Shown one piece after another: positions 1-7,115 of a stretch of DNA of 15,634 nucleotides. The stretch is taken from NCBI GenBank assembly GCA_013002375.1, contig JABDJW010000110.1:1-15634 (forward strand). The letters are read 5' to 3'. Under the pieces are notes generated by a model, which was given only the letters and a program-made list of their open reading frames with translations, had not been told where the DNA came from and ran no database searches. This DNA is from Acidimicrobiales bacterium (GTDB taxonomy: Bacteria > Actinomycetota > Acidimicrobiia > Acidimicrobiales > SHLQ01). How positions within the stretch are numbered: the first letter of the stretch is position 1; every line of letters begins with the position of its first letter. A program made the position numbers and the translations under genes.

Positions 1-168
1 GGCGTGGCTTGGCTCGTGTCGTCGTTCATGGCTCCATGCTGGTTCGGGGGTGTGACAGGTTGCGCCAAGAGGCGGGGGCGGTAGGCTTGATCTCCGGTCT
101 GAGCCCACCCGTTTTCGGGGTTTCGCCGCTCGGTCCGCCCGAATCCGTCTTCAACGCCTGGTGTTGTC

Positions 169-513
169 ATGAACCCAACCGACCAAATCGACCTCGAGAG
201 CCTGCGTGAAGACATCCCGGACTTCGGTCCGGGCGACACCCTGAAGGTCCATGTGCGGGTGGTGGAAGGCAACCGCGAGCGCGTGCAGGTGTTCGAAGGT
301 GTGGTCATCGGTCGGCAGGGAAGCGGCATTCGCGAGACCTACACCGTTCGCAAGGTGAGTTTCGGCGTCGGCGTCGAGCGCACCTTCCCGGTGCACACCC
401 CGATCGTGCAGCAGATCGAGCGGGTCAGCCGTGGTGACGTGCGTCGGGCCAAGCTCTACTACCTGCGCGATCGCGTCGGCAAGAAGGCCAAGGTCAAAGA
501 GCTCCGCGACTAG
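169..513 (+). CDS. rplS: 50S ribosomal protein L19
   Basis: L19 is a structural protein of the large ribosomal subunit at the 30S-50S interface. The 114-residue product has the normal family length and is recognisable throughout: an N-terminal segment with the acidic PDFGPGDTLKVHV stretch, the core EGNRERVQVFEGVVIGR, the SGIRETYTVRKVSFGVGVER strand region, and the basic C-terminus RRAKLYYLRDRVGKKAKVKE. The ATG at 169 gives the expected start; no strong Shine-Dalgarno lies before it. A TAGGCT at 82-87, with TTGCGC at 60-65 and 16 nt between them, could be a promoter in the 168-nt leader, but rplS is often cotranscribed with trmD, which would lie upstream of the window. Nothing else is evident in positions 1-168. 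Two small genes follow on the same strand. Confidence 0.98.
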   Translation: MNPTDQIDLESLREDIPDFGPGDTLKVHVRVVEGNRERVQVFEGVVIGRQGSGIRETYTVRKVSFGVGVERTFPVHTPIVQQIERVSRGDVRRAKLYYLRDRVGKKAKVKELRD

Positions 514-532
514 GCGGTCGGGCAACCTGCGG

Positions 533-538
533 TACCGT
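533..538 (+). promoter_or_regulatory. Candidate -10 box for the 36-residue membrane protein gene
   Basis: TACCGT matches TANNNT and ends 7 nt before the ATG at 546, where no Shine-Dalgarno exists. The gene could thus have its own leaderless transcript in addition to read-through from rplS. Confidence 0.3.
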
Positions 539-545
539 CGTCGGC

Positions 546-656
546 ATGGGATTCGACCCCAACCGGCCGATGAAGCGGCGCCCCACCGACTTCTTGTTCG
601 TCGGCGCGGCCTTTGCCGTCGCCGTAGCGCTGTTGTTGTGGGCCCTGTTCGGCTGA
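546..656 (+). CDS. 36-residue single-span membrane protein
   Basis: This small gene encodes 36 residues. A short polar N-terminus (MGFDPNRPMKRRPTDF) is followed by one hydrophobic span of about 18 residues (LFVGAAFAVAVALLLWAL) ending FG. Basic residues before the span predict the N-terminus inside the cell. The ATG lies 32 nt after the rplS stop and ends 11 nt before the next start, so the three genes could form one transcript. No Shine-Dalgarno is seen; TACCGT at 533-538 is placed for leaderless transcription. I recall similar tiny proteins in Acidimicrobiia genomes, which supports it being real, but the function is unknown. It may assist a membrane complex or be a signal-anchor remnant; the sequence does not decide. 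Confidence 0.72.
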   Translation: MGFDPNRPMKRRPTDFLFVGAAFAVAVALLLWALFG

Positions 657-667
657 GCGACGCGCCG

Positions 668-877
668 ATGGACAACCCCGAACAGTTCGGTCCGGTCGAG
701 ACCCGCTTCGTGCAGCCGTACGAAGCACGCAAGGTCTACCTCTGCCCGGGCTGCAACCGCGACATTCCAGCCGGCACCGGCCACATCGTGGTCGTGCCGA
801 CCGAGGCCCCCGACCTGCGGCGCCACTGGCATCGAGGGTGCTGGGCCGGGCGATCCACCCGGAAGGCCCCCCGGTAG
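668..877 (+). CDS. Small Cys/His zinc-finger-like protein
   Basis: The 69-residue product is a conserved actinobacterial small protein of unknown function, sometimes annotated as an ATP/GTP-binding protein. The visible signature is YEARKVYLCPGCNRDI, with a CxxC pair at Cys26 and Cys29, then GTGHIVVVP, then DLRRHWHRGCW with His53, His55 and Cys58. These residues could hold one zinc ion in a fold resembling the recruitment part of HNH endonucleases, but no HNH catalytic set is apparent. The ATG at 668 is chosen because the conserved part begins just after it and the reading frame upstream overlaps the previous gene. It sits 11 nt after that gene, with no clear Shine-Dalgarno, so translation is probably coupled. 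It ends 22 nt short of the convergent yraN. Confidence 0.8.
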   Translation: MDNPEQFGPVETRFVQPYEARKVYLCPGCNRDIPAGTGHIVVVPTEAPDLRRHWHRGCWAGRSTRKAPR

Positions 878-899
878 CCACGGCTCCCATCCACGTCGA

Positions 900-1286
900 T
901 CAGAACACGTCTTCGTGGACCTCGAGGCGAGGGCCCACGATGGCCACCACGTCGTAGCGAACCGACCGGGCGTAGACGGCGTGGGCCCGGAGCCAACGAG
1001 CTCCCAGCCGGCGAATGCGGTGAGCCTTGGCTTCGGTGACGGCCTCGATCGGTTGACCGTAGCGGGTGGACGTGCGGGTCTTGACCTCGGCGAAGACCAC
1101 GGTGCCGCGGCGCTCGACGACGAGGTCGAGTTCGCCATGGCGGCCGCTGCGCCAGTTGCGATCCAGAATGCGATAGCCGCGCTTGCGGTACCACCGAACG
1201 GCTCGACCCTCGCCCCACTCGCCGAGTCGTTGGTTGTGGCGGTGAGGGGCGTGGGCGGTCTCTGGTGAGGGTGGGTGCTGCAGCAT
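900..1286 (-). CDS. yraN: YraN/UPF0102 family nuclease-like protein
   Basis: The 128-residue product matches the UPF0102/YraN family, which has a PD-(D/E)XK-type nuclease fold related to Holliday-junction resolvases; its cellular role is not settled. The family signature is clear: GEWGEGRAVRWYRKRGYRIL at the N-terminus, then RNWR, GELDLVVE with Asp54, VVFAEVKTRT with Glu67 and Lys69 (the E-x-K pair), and the terminal VRYDVVAI. The ATG at 1286 puts about 18 extra residues before the conserved NQRLGEWGE block, so a shorter start is possible though no good candidate is seen. In many actinobacteria this gene lies directly before comM and dprA in the same direction. Here it is on the opposite strand and some 7.7 kb away from comM. 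Confidence 0.92.
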   Translation of the reverse strand: MLQHPPSPETAHAPHRHNQRLGEWGEGRAVRWYRKRGYRILDRNWRSGRHGELDLVVERRGTVVFAEVKTRTSTRYGQPIEAVTEAKAHRIRRLGARWLRAHAVYARSVRYDVVAIVGPRLEVHEDVF

Positions 1287-1329
1287 GCGGCCACGCTACG
1301 CACGCGGTGTGACAGCCTCGCTCCGATCC

Positions 1330-1375
1330 AGCAAGACCCGATCCCCCCAGCAAGACCCGATCCCCCCAGCAAGAC
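1330..1375. repeat. 19-bp tandem repeat, about 2.4 copies
   Basis: Two exact 19-bp units beginning AGCAAGACCCG and ending in a run of six C residues occupy 1330-1348 and 1349-1367. A partial third copy (AGCAAGAC) continues to 1375. The repeat lies in the 112-nt gap between the divergent yraN and cytochrome c genes. It could be a regulator-binding repeat or simple slippage; nothing decides between them. Confidence 0.85.
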
Positions 1376-1398
1376 ACGGCCGGGCGGCCCCTGGAATC

Positions 1399-1773
1399 AT
1401 GGACGCCATGTCGCTTTCTCGTCGCCGTCGCAAGACTCGCTTCGGCGTCCCCGTCGTCGCCGTCGCGTTGCTCCTCGGGGCATGTGCCGGAGCGCCCGAG
1501 GTGCCGGTTGGGCCCGATGGGCGCCCCGACCCCGTCCTGCTCGAGGGTCGGCAGATCTATCAGGTTCGTTGCCAGTCCTGCCATGGCAGCAACGGCGGCG
1601 GTGGCCGGGGGCCGAACATCCAATCCGATCAGGTCGTGACCGCTTACCCGGACCCGGCCGACCAGGAGGCCTTCGTGGCCGCGGGGAAGGGACAGATGCC
1701 GGCCTACGCCGAGCGCTTGACGGCAGCCGAGATCGCGGCCGTGGTGCGCTACACCCGCGAGGTCTTGCGCTAG
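1399..1773 (+). CDS. Lipoprotein c-type cytochrome (class I)
   Basis: This is a small electron carrier probably anchored to the outer face of the membrane. With the start at 1399 the product has 124 residues: a basic n-region (SRRRRKTR), a hydrophobic segment, and a good lipobox LLGAC with Cys29. The mature domain contains the haem-attachment site CQSCH (Cys58, Cys61, His62), followed by the glycine-rich turn SNGGGGRGPNI. The likely axial methionine is in GQMPAY (Met100), followed by the C-terminal helix EIAAVVRYTREVL. That order is typical of short class I cytochromes c. An in-frame ATG at 1408 is an equally plausible start; the longer frame back to 1285 would run through the tandem repeat and is unlikely. 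No oxidase or reductase gene lies nearby, so the partner is unknown. Confidence 0.88.
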   Translation: MDAMSLSRRRRKTRFGVPVVAVALLLGACAGAPEVPVGPDGRPDPVLLEGRQIYQVRCQSCHGSNGGGGRGPNIQSDQVVTAYPDPADQEAFVAAGKGQMPAYAERLTAAEIAAVVRYTREVLR

Positions 1774-1849
1774 CCCGGTTGGCCGCCGGCGGGCCATATG
1801 TCCCCTTGGCCAATGGCAGCTGACTTTAGGTCCAGTCGGGCCCGTCTCC

Positions 1850-4465
1850 ATGCCGATGATCGCGAGCATGGAGCAACGTTCCGCGCCGGCCAGGATTGCT
1901 GCGCTGGCCCGCCACCCCCACACGCCGGTGTGGATGCTGACCGCGTGCATCGCGTTCTCCTCGGCGGTGCTCTGGAACTCGGTGCTCCGCCTGCTCGATG
2001 CGCCCGCGTCGCCCATCTCCCTGCCGTGGTGGTTGATCGCCATCGGCTTTGCCGTCGTCGAGTCCTTCGTTGTCAGCCTGCACTTCCGCAGCGAGTCGGG
2101 CAGCGTCTCGTTGCTCGAGGTGCCGTTGATCTTCGGCCTGTTGTTCACCAGCCCCTCCATGCTGTGGTGGGCAATGATCCTCGGCGCGGTGGGCGGGCTG
2201 TACGGCGTGCGCCGGCAGACCCCGGTGAAACTGGCCTTCAACGTCGCCAACCTCTCGCTGCACGTGGGCATCGCAGCGTGGCTTTTCAGCACGATTGTGG
2301 GCGGCGCCGACCCGATGGGCCTCCGGGGGTGGCTGGCGATCTTCGTCGCAACCTCGCTCTCGGCCATCGTCGAGATCTCGATGATCAACGTCGTCATCGG
2401 GGTCACGGAGGGTCGGCTCCTGGTGCGCAAGGCATTGGATGTCACGGTCTTCGGGTGGATGATCGCTGCGGTCAACTCGGTGCAGGCCCTGATCGCTGCC
2501 ATCGTGATCGTGGCCGAGCCCTGGGGTGTGCTGCTCCTGCTCTGTTCGTTGGCCATGCTGTTCATTGCCTATCGGGCCTATGTGGCCGAGCGCGACCATC
2601 GAGAGCAGGTCGAGTTCTTGCACAACTCCACTCGGGCACTGCGCGACAGCAACGAGACGACGGCCGCCGTGTCGGCGTTGCTCGACGAGGCCACCTCGAT
2701 GTTCCGGGCGACCATGGCCGAGATGGTCCTCTTCACCCGGCCGGAGTCGGATGAACCAGCGGCGTGGTTCGGTCGAAACGATGGCGTGCATGACCAGCGA
2801 AGCATCGATGCCGACGCCGAGGCCCAGGCCTACGAGATCGCCGAGCTGGCCAGAGAACCGGTCTTGGCGGTGGACGAAACCGCGCCGCAGCTCCTTCGCG
2901 CCTACCTCGACGCGAACGACCTCAAGGACGCCATGTTCGGGACGTTGCGGTCCGAACAGGGGGCGGTGGGCATCTTCGTGGTCGCCGACCGATTGGGTAC
3001 CGTCACCAGCTTCACCCAACACGACTTGCGTCTGTTCGAAAACCTCGTTGATCAGGCCGCCTTGGCGCTCGAGAACGATCAGCTCGAGCAGACCCTGGCC
3101 CAACTGCGCGATCTCGAGACCGAGCTCGCGCACCAGGCCCGCTACGACGCGCTGACCGGCTTGGCCAATCGCAGCCTCTTCCACACCCGACTCAACGAAC
3201 AACTGCAGGACGATCCGTACGCCGACGCCCACGTGTTATATGTCGACCTGGATGACTTCAAGCTCGTGAACGACCGGCTCGGTCACGCCGCCGGCGACGC
3301 GCTGCTGAAAGAGGTCGCCGAACGCATCGAGGAAGTGATTCGACCGATCGACCTCGCCGCGCGCCTCGGTGGCGACGAGTTCGCGGTGATGTTGCTGTCG
3401 ACGATCGAGAGCGAAGCGGTTGCGACCCGCATCATCCAGACGCTCAGCGCGCCGTTCCTGTTGGGCCCCGACGAGGTGCGCATCGGGGCCAGTGTCGGCA
3501 TCTCGATTCGCACTGCGGAGAGCAAGGCCGACTCCCTTCTGCACGAAGCCGATCTGGCCATGTACGCAGCCAAGGATCGCGGCAAGGGCAGCGTGGTGAC
3601 CTATTCGGCCAGCCTGCAGCAGAACCTCACCCGCAAGCAGGCCCTCCAGACCTCGTTGCGCCGAGCGATCTCCGAGGAGCGGTTCGAGGTGCACTACCAG
3701 CCGGTCGTTCGCCTGGCGGACCTGGCCATCGTCGGTGCCGAAGCGTTGGTGCGGTGGCGCCATCGATCGGGTCGGCTGCTCAGCCCGGCCGATTTCATCA
3801 ACGAAGCCGAACGCAGCGGTCTGATCCTGGCGATCGACAACCAGGTTCGTCAGGCTGTCGTGGAGGCGATCCCGACGTTCGATGCCGCCACCGAGAATGA
3901 CTTCTTCGTCTCGGTGAACCTGTCGGCCCGCCATTTGCAGCAGCCCGAGTTCGTCAACCGGTTCGCGTCCGACATCATGGCCGGCCGCATCAATCCACGA
4001 AATCTGGTCCTCGAAGTCACCGAGACCGCTTTCGTGCGCGACCTGCAAGCCGCGTCGGAGCAACTGCAACAGATCCGGACCCTGGGCGTCCGCATCGCAC
4101 TCGATGATTTCGGCACCGGGTACTCGTCGCTGAGCTATCTGCGGGATCTCCCGCTCGACTTGTTGAAGATCGCGCAACCGTTCATCGCGGACATGATCCT
4201 CAAGGGCGACCCGACCTTCGTCCAGGCCATCACCACGTTGAGCAAGACCCTGTCGTTGACGGTGGTGGCCGAAGGAGTCGAGGACGAAGCGACGCTGAGC
4301 ACTCTCCAGGACATCGAGTGCGACCTCGGCCAGGGCTTCCATTTCGCGCGTCCGATGTCGGGTGAGGATCTCCTCGACCTGATGCATGGGTCCAACGGAT
4401 CATTTGCCGGCAGCCAGCACGGGAACCTTCAAGTTTCGCCCTCGGCGCGCCGTGGTGGTACCTGA
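1850..4465 (+). CDS. Membrane-anchored GGDEF-EAL cyclic-di-GMP protein
   Basis: A large (871-residue) cyclic-di-GMP turnover protein. Residues about 25-245 hold several hydrophobic spans, probably a membrane sensor; about 250-410 resembles a GAF domain; a short helical linker at 405-430 leads to the cyclase. The GGDEF domain (about 430-585) has the intact active loop RLGGDEF (507-511) and an intact inhibitory RxxD site (RPID, 498-501) five residues before it. The EAL domain (about 600-845) keeps EALVRW (Glu631), VNLS (Asn690), LEVTE (Glu722), DDFGTGYSS (Asp752, Asp753), Lys773, VAEGVE (Glu808) and GQGFHFARP (Gln828). The usual KID motif reads KIA (Ala775). The protein could therefore make and possibly degrade c-di-GMP. 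Leu463 is encoded by the rare codon TTA. Start codons at 1856 and 1868 are alternatives. Confidence 0.95.
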   Translation: MPMIASMEQRSAPARIAALARHPHTPVWMLTACIAFSSAVLWNSVLRLLDAPASPISLPWWLIAIGFAVVESFVVSLHFRSESGSVSLLEVPLIFGLLFTSPSMLWWAMILGAVGGLYGVRRQTPVKLAFNVANLSLHVGIAAWLFSTIVGGADPMGLRGWLAIFVATSLSAIVEISMINVVIGVTEGRLLVRKALDVTVFGWMIAAVNSVQALIAAIVIVAEPWGVLLLLCSLAMLFIAYRAYVAERDHREQVEFLHNSTRALRDSNETTAAVSALLDEATSMFRATMAEMVLFTRPESDEPAAWFGRNDGVHDQRSIDADAEAQAYEIAELAREPVLAVDETAPQLLRAYLDANDLKDAMFGTLRSEQGAVGIFVVADRLGTVTSFTQHDLRLFENLVDQAALALENDQLEQTLAQLRDLETELAHQARYDALTGLANRSLFHTRLNEQLQDDPYADAHVLYVDLDDFKLVNDRLGHAAGDALLKEVAERIEEVIRPIDLAARLGGDEFAVMLLSTIESEAVATRIIQTLSAPFLLGPDEVRIGASVGISIRTAESKADSLLHEADLAMYAAKDRGKGSVVTYSASLQQNLTRKQALQTSLRRAISEERFEVHYQPVVRLADLAIVGAEALVRWRHRSGRLLSPADFINEAERSGLILAIDNQVRQAVVEAIPTFDAATENDFFVSVNLSARHLQQPEFVNRFASDIMAGRINPRNLVLEVTETAFVRDLQAASEQLQQIRTLGVRIALDDFGTGYSSLSYLRDLPLDLLKIAQPFIADMILKGDPTFVQAITTLSKTLSLTVVAEGVEDEATLSTLQDIECDLGQGFHFARPMSGEDLLDLMHGSNGSFAGSQHGNLQVSPSARRGGT

Positions 4466-4569
4466 CACAGAACAAATTCATCCGCAAGATGAGATGTTGA
4501 TCCGGTAGGCGAAATCTGGTCGCCAGGGCCTTCCGGGGAGTCAGGGCGAAACCGGCATCATGGACCAAC

Positions 4570-4600
4570 GCACGGAGTGCTTGTCCACAGGCAAGCTGTG
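4570..4600 (+). other. Two adjacent small hairpins upstream of the MFS gene
   Basis: GCAC-GGA-GTGC (4570-4580) is followed by CACAG-GCAAG-CTGTG (4586-4600), both perfect short stems. They abut the stronger hairpin at 4601-4619. A further CTGG-TCG-CCAG sits at 4516-4526. Together they make the 202-nt gap between the GGDEF-EAL gene and the MFS gene unusually rich in potential RNA structure. No known riboswitch class is recognised. Confidence 0.4.
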
Positions 4601-4619
4601 CCCCGACGTGACGTCGGGG
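4601..4619 (+). terminator. Hairpin after the GGDEF-EAL gene, possible terminator
   Basis: A perfect 8-bp stem CCCCGACG / CGTCGGGG with a TGA loop lies 136 nt after the GGDEF-EAL stop and 49 nt before the MFS start. It is followed by GCCGCTGTTTT, a weak T-run about six bases beyond the stem. This fits an actinobacterial-style terminator; a leader-RNA structure or a palindromic operator is also possible. Confidence 0.45.
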
Positions 4620-4655
4620 TGCCGCTGTTTTCCCGGTCGGTTCCCCCTCGCGCAG

Positions 4656-4661
4656 TAGGGT
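4656..4661 (+). promoter_or_regulatory. Candidate -10 box for a leaderless MFS transcript
   Basis: TAGGGT fits the TANNNT consensus of actinobacterial -10 elements and ends 6 nt before the GTG at 4668. The transcript would then begin at or next to the start codon, which agrees with the absence of a Shine-Dalgarno. No convincing -35 is seen. Confidence 0.4.
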
Positions 4662-4667
4662 CGAGCG

Positions 4668-5837
4668 GTGATCGCGGATGCCGGCAGCAGCTTTACATCC
4701 GCCGATCGCCGGGCGCTGACCGCGGTCGCAGCCCAGTTCTTCATCAACGGTGCGGTCGTGGCGTCGTTCATTCCCCGGCTGCCCGAGCTGCGCGATCGGC
4801 TCGGCATCGATCTCGGCGACCTGGGCGTGCTGCTCGCCGGGGCGGGCCTGTTCGGTATCGCGTCGAGCGCGACCTGCGGGCCCTTGATCGAGCGGTTCGG
4901 TTCCCGCCGGGTGATCCTGGCCGGAGGCACGGTTCTGGTGGCGATGCTGCCGATCATCGGCGTGGCGACGCATCCCGCCGTGTTGTTCCTGGCCTTGGCC
5001 GGCCTGTCGTTCTTCGACGTCCAGGTCGACGTGGCCATGAACCTGCAGGGCTCGTGGCTGAGCGCGCGCCGACCGACGCCGGTGATGAACCGCCTCCATG
5101 GACTGTGGAGCCTGGGCACCGTCGTCGGGGGCCTGGTCGTGGCGCCGCTCGCCGCGCAGGGCGTGTCGCTCGAAGTACACCTCAGCAGCGCCGCGGTCGT
5201 CCTGCTGCTCGTGCTGTTCTTCGTCGGCCGCGGCTTGCTGCGCGTCGACGAACACGTCGAAGTAGCCGAGGCTTCGTCATCGGGTCCGCTTCGTTCGCGG
5301 CGGCTGCCGCTGGTGTTGCTCTTCCTCGGCGGCGTGTGTGCCCTGACCGTCGAGATCAGTAGCAGCGACTGGGCCGCCTTCCGGCTGGCTGATGATTTCG
5401 GGGCCGCCGCCGGGTTTGCCGGCCTCGGCTACGTCGCCCACACCGTCGGCATGACCATCGGTCGGTTCGGCGGCGACTGGGTGCAGGATCGGCTGGGTGG
5501 TGACGGCCTCCTTCGATTGGGGTTGGCCTTGGCCACGCTGGGCCTGGCCGGTACCGCGCTGGTGCCGAACCGGACCGTCGTGCTCGCCGCGCTGGTGGTG
5601 GCCGGACTGGGCATCGCGCCGCTGTTTCCGCGGCTCTACGACGACGCCGCCCAGCTCGCCGCCCGCCCGGGTGCGGGGTTGGGAGCGCTGACCGCCGGGT
5701 CGCGGGTGGCCAGCATCGCGGCTCCGGCCTTGGTCGGTGCGCTGGCCGACACCAGCCTGTCGGTCGGATCGGCCTTGGCGCTCGTGACGCTGCCGAGCAT
5801 CGCCGGCATGGCGGTGGTCACCGCGGCCCGGCGGTAG
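4668..5837 (+). CDS. MFS transporter, YbjJ-like
   Basis: The 389-residue product is an inner-membrane major facilitator with about 12 predicted spans in two halves, separated by a charged loop near residues 190-213 (RVDEHVEVAEASSSGPLRSR). The loop between spans 2 and 3 reads GPLIERFGSRRVI, a form of the family motif G-x-x-x-D/E-R-x-G-x-R-R. The block MNLQGSWLSARRPTPVMNRL followed by HGLWSLGTVVGG (about 124-155) resembles YbjJ-type transporters, whose natural substrates are poorly known. A matching motif GRFGGDWVQDRLG occurs in the second half. The GTG at 4668 is chosen because the first membrane span follows closely and a TAGGGT box sits 6 nt upstream; there is no Shine-Dalgarno. The substrate cannot be told from the sequence or the neighbours. 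Confidence 0.9.
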   Translation: MIADAGSSFTSADRRALTAVAAQFFINGAVVASFIPRLPELRDRLGIDLGDLGVLLAGAGLFGIASSATCGPLIERFGSRRVILAGGTVLVAMLPIIGVATHPAVLFLALAGLSFFDVQVDVAMNLQGSWLSARRPTPVMNRLHGLWSLGTVVGGLVVAPLAAQGVSLEVHLSSAAVVLLLVLFFVGRGLLRVDEHVEVAEASSSGPLRSRRLPLVLLFLGGVCALTVEISSSDWAAFRLADDFGAAAGFAGLGYVAHTVGMTIGRFGGDWVQDRLGGDGLLRLGLALATLGLAGTALVPNRTVVLAALVVAGLGIAPLFPRLYDDAAQLAARPGAGLGALTAGSRVASIAAPALVGALADTSLSVGSALALVTLPSIAGMAVVTAARR

Positions 5838-5849
5838 ACCTTCAGCGCG

Positions 5850-5855
5850 TACCCT
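5850..5855 (+). promoter_or_regulatory. Candidate -10 box for a leaderless lipoprotein transcript
   Basis: TACCCT matches TANNNT and ends 6 nt before the ATG at 5862, with no Shine-Dalgarno in between. The gene could be transcribed separately from the MFS gene that ends only 24 nt before it. Confidence 0.35.
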
Positions 5856-5861
5856 TCGGCC

Positions 5862-7106
5862 ATGGGGTCGGTGAGACGGTCGAGCGGAAACGGGTGGCGA
5901 TCTGCGACCCTCGCGATCGTGGTGCTGGGCGCCGCCGCCTGTGCGAGCGGAACCCCCAGCGCGGTATCGGTCGCCCCCGGGACGCCCCCGACCGAGGCAC
6001 CGGACACCGCCGCCACAGCTCCGGCCGTGGCCGTCTCGTCGAGCGTCCTGGTGGTTGGCGAACCCGATCTCCAGCCAATCGCCGAACGAGTTCCGCCCTG
6101 CGTGCCTCGCCCCGACGCCGGGGTCCGACCGGACGAGTTCCGGCTCGATCCGGCCTTCGTCGCCGATGCCGAATCGCTGGTGCCCGGTGCGGTGCCGGTC
6201 GAGCGCCGGAGCGCCAACGTGGTTGCCGCGGGCGGCCGGTTCACCGAGCTGCTGGTGGAATCGGGCTGGGCCTTCCGCAACGAAGGGGTTCCCTCGATCT
6301 TCGGGGTCTTCACGCTCGAAGATGACGAACCCCGCCCCCTGCTCGTCGCGGACGCCTGTGTGCTCGAAAGCGCCTCGGCCGACCAGGTCGGTGATTGGGT
6401 CATTGCCGGTGCCGCGAACCCGATGGGCCTGTTGTCGCTCAATCTGCGTACCGGTGCGTTCCATGCCGCCGCCGTACCCGCCGTCGTTCTCGCTCCGGTT
6501 CACGAGGACCGTCCGCCCGGGGTCTGGATCTTCGACGTGAACGATGCCCGGGTGATTCAGCGTTTCGATGCCGAAGCTCAAGCGGTGGCGCCGCCGCTCG
6601 AGCTCGACGGTGTTCCGGCCAACCGGATGGACTTCCCCGACGGGCTCGACACCAGGCACGGACTCGTGCTGACCGGTTCCCGCCGGCTGGTGCTCGTCGA
6701 TCCCTCGACCGGGGCGACGAGGGCGGAGGCCGCCGAGCCCGATGATGCGTGGAACCTGCTCGGCGGCGATGACGAATCCCTGTGGAGCTGGGGCACCGCG
6801 ATCGTGCAGTGGGATACCGCCACCCTCAGCGAGCGGCGCCGCTTCGAGATCCCCGACCTCGCGTGGGCGGCGTACAGCGACAGCACCGTGTGGTACGTCA
6901 CCGCCGACCGGGATCGGCAGGTCACCATTGGAACGATCGACATCGCCAGTGGCGACCGCGCTGAACGGTTGGCCTTCCAGACCGTCGAGGTGCAGGGCCG
7001 CGGTGGACCGTATCCGTTCCTGCCACGACTCCGGCCGGTCGACGGCGGCGTTCGCTTCTTCGACGAAACGGTCCAGGGCGAGTTCGAGCTCGTGCTCGGC
7101 GGGTGA
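5862..7106 (+). CDS. Predicted lipoprotein with beta-propeller-like repeats
   Basis: I do not recognise a named family for this 414-residue product. It has a basic n-region, a hydrophobic segment and a lipobox-like LGAAAC with Cys27, then a Pro/Thr/Ala-rich linker (about 30-65), so it is probably a lipoprotein on the outer membrane face. From about residue 180 onward there are repeated short strands of the kind found in PQQ- or WD-type propellers: LLSLNLRTGAF (190-200), VWIFDVNDARVIQRF (221-235), RLVLVDPSTGATRAE (275-289), AIVQWDTATLSERRRF (313-328) and TIGTIDIASGDRAERL (355-370). These suggest a ligand- or protein-binding propeller rather than an enzyme. It converges on the sigma factor's membrane partner, with only 9 nt between the two stops, and may belong to the same envelope function, though that is inference from position. 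Confidence 0.75.
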   Translation: MGSVRRSSGNGWRSATLAIVVLGAAACASGTPSAVSVAPGTPPTEAPDTAATAPAVAVSSSVLVVGEPDLQPIAERVPPCVPRPDAGVRPDEFRLDPAFVADAESLVPGAVPVERRSANVVAAGGRFTELLVESGWAFRNEGVPSIFGVFTLEDDEPRPLLVADACVLESASADQVGDWVIAGAANPMGLLSLNLRTGAFHAAAVPAVVLAPVHEDRPPGVWIFDVNDARVIQRFDAEAQAVAPPLELDGVPANRMDFPDGLDTRHGLVLTGSRRLVLVDPSTGATRAEAAEPDDAWNLLGGDDESLWSWGTAIVQWDTATLSERRRFEIPDLAWAAYSDSTVWYVTADRDRQVTIGTIDIASGDRAERLAFQTVEVQGRGGPYPFLPRLRPVDGGVRFFDETVQGEFELVLGG

Positions 7107-7115
7107 CGCAGAACC

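Noticed and set aside
1..168. Ribosomal-protein leader RNA upstream of rplS
   Set aside because: Only a 4-bp CCCG-TTTT-CGGG stem and other weak pairings are seen. I could not match it to any known L19 leader.
9..209. A 66-residue plus-strand reading frame overlapping the rplS start
   Set aside because: It is out of frame with rplS, runs 41 nt into it, and has no recognisable protein features; it lies mostly in the leader.
1330..1375. CRISPR-like array
   Set aside because: The repeats are directly abutting, short and only about 2.4 in number, with no spacers and no cas genes in the window.
736..3232. Overlapping long minus-strand frames (736-2565 and 1826-3232)
   Set aside because: They are antisense to the zinc-finger, cytochrome and GGDEF-EAL genes, overlap yraN in another frame, and show low-complexity, Arg/His/Gly-rich composition.
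5277..6659. A 460-residue minus-strand reading frame
   Set aside because: It is antisense to the MFS transporter and the propeller-like lipoprotein, with compositional bias typical of shadow frames.
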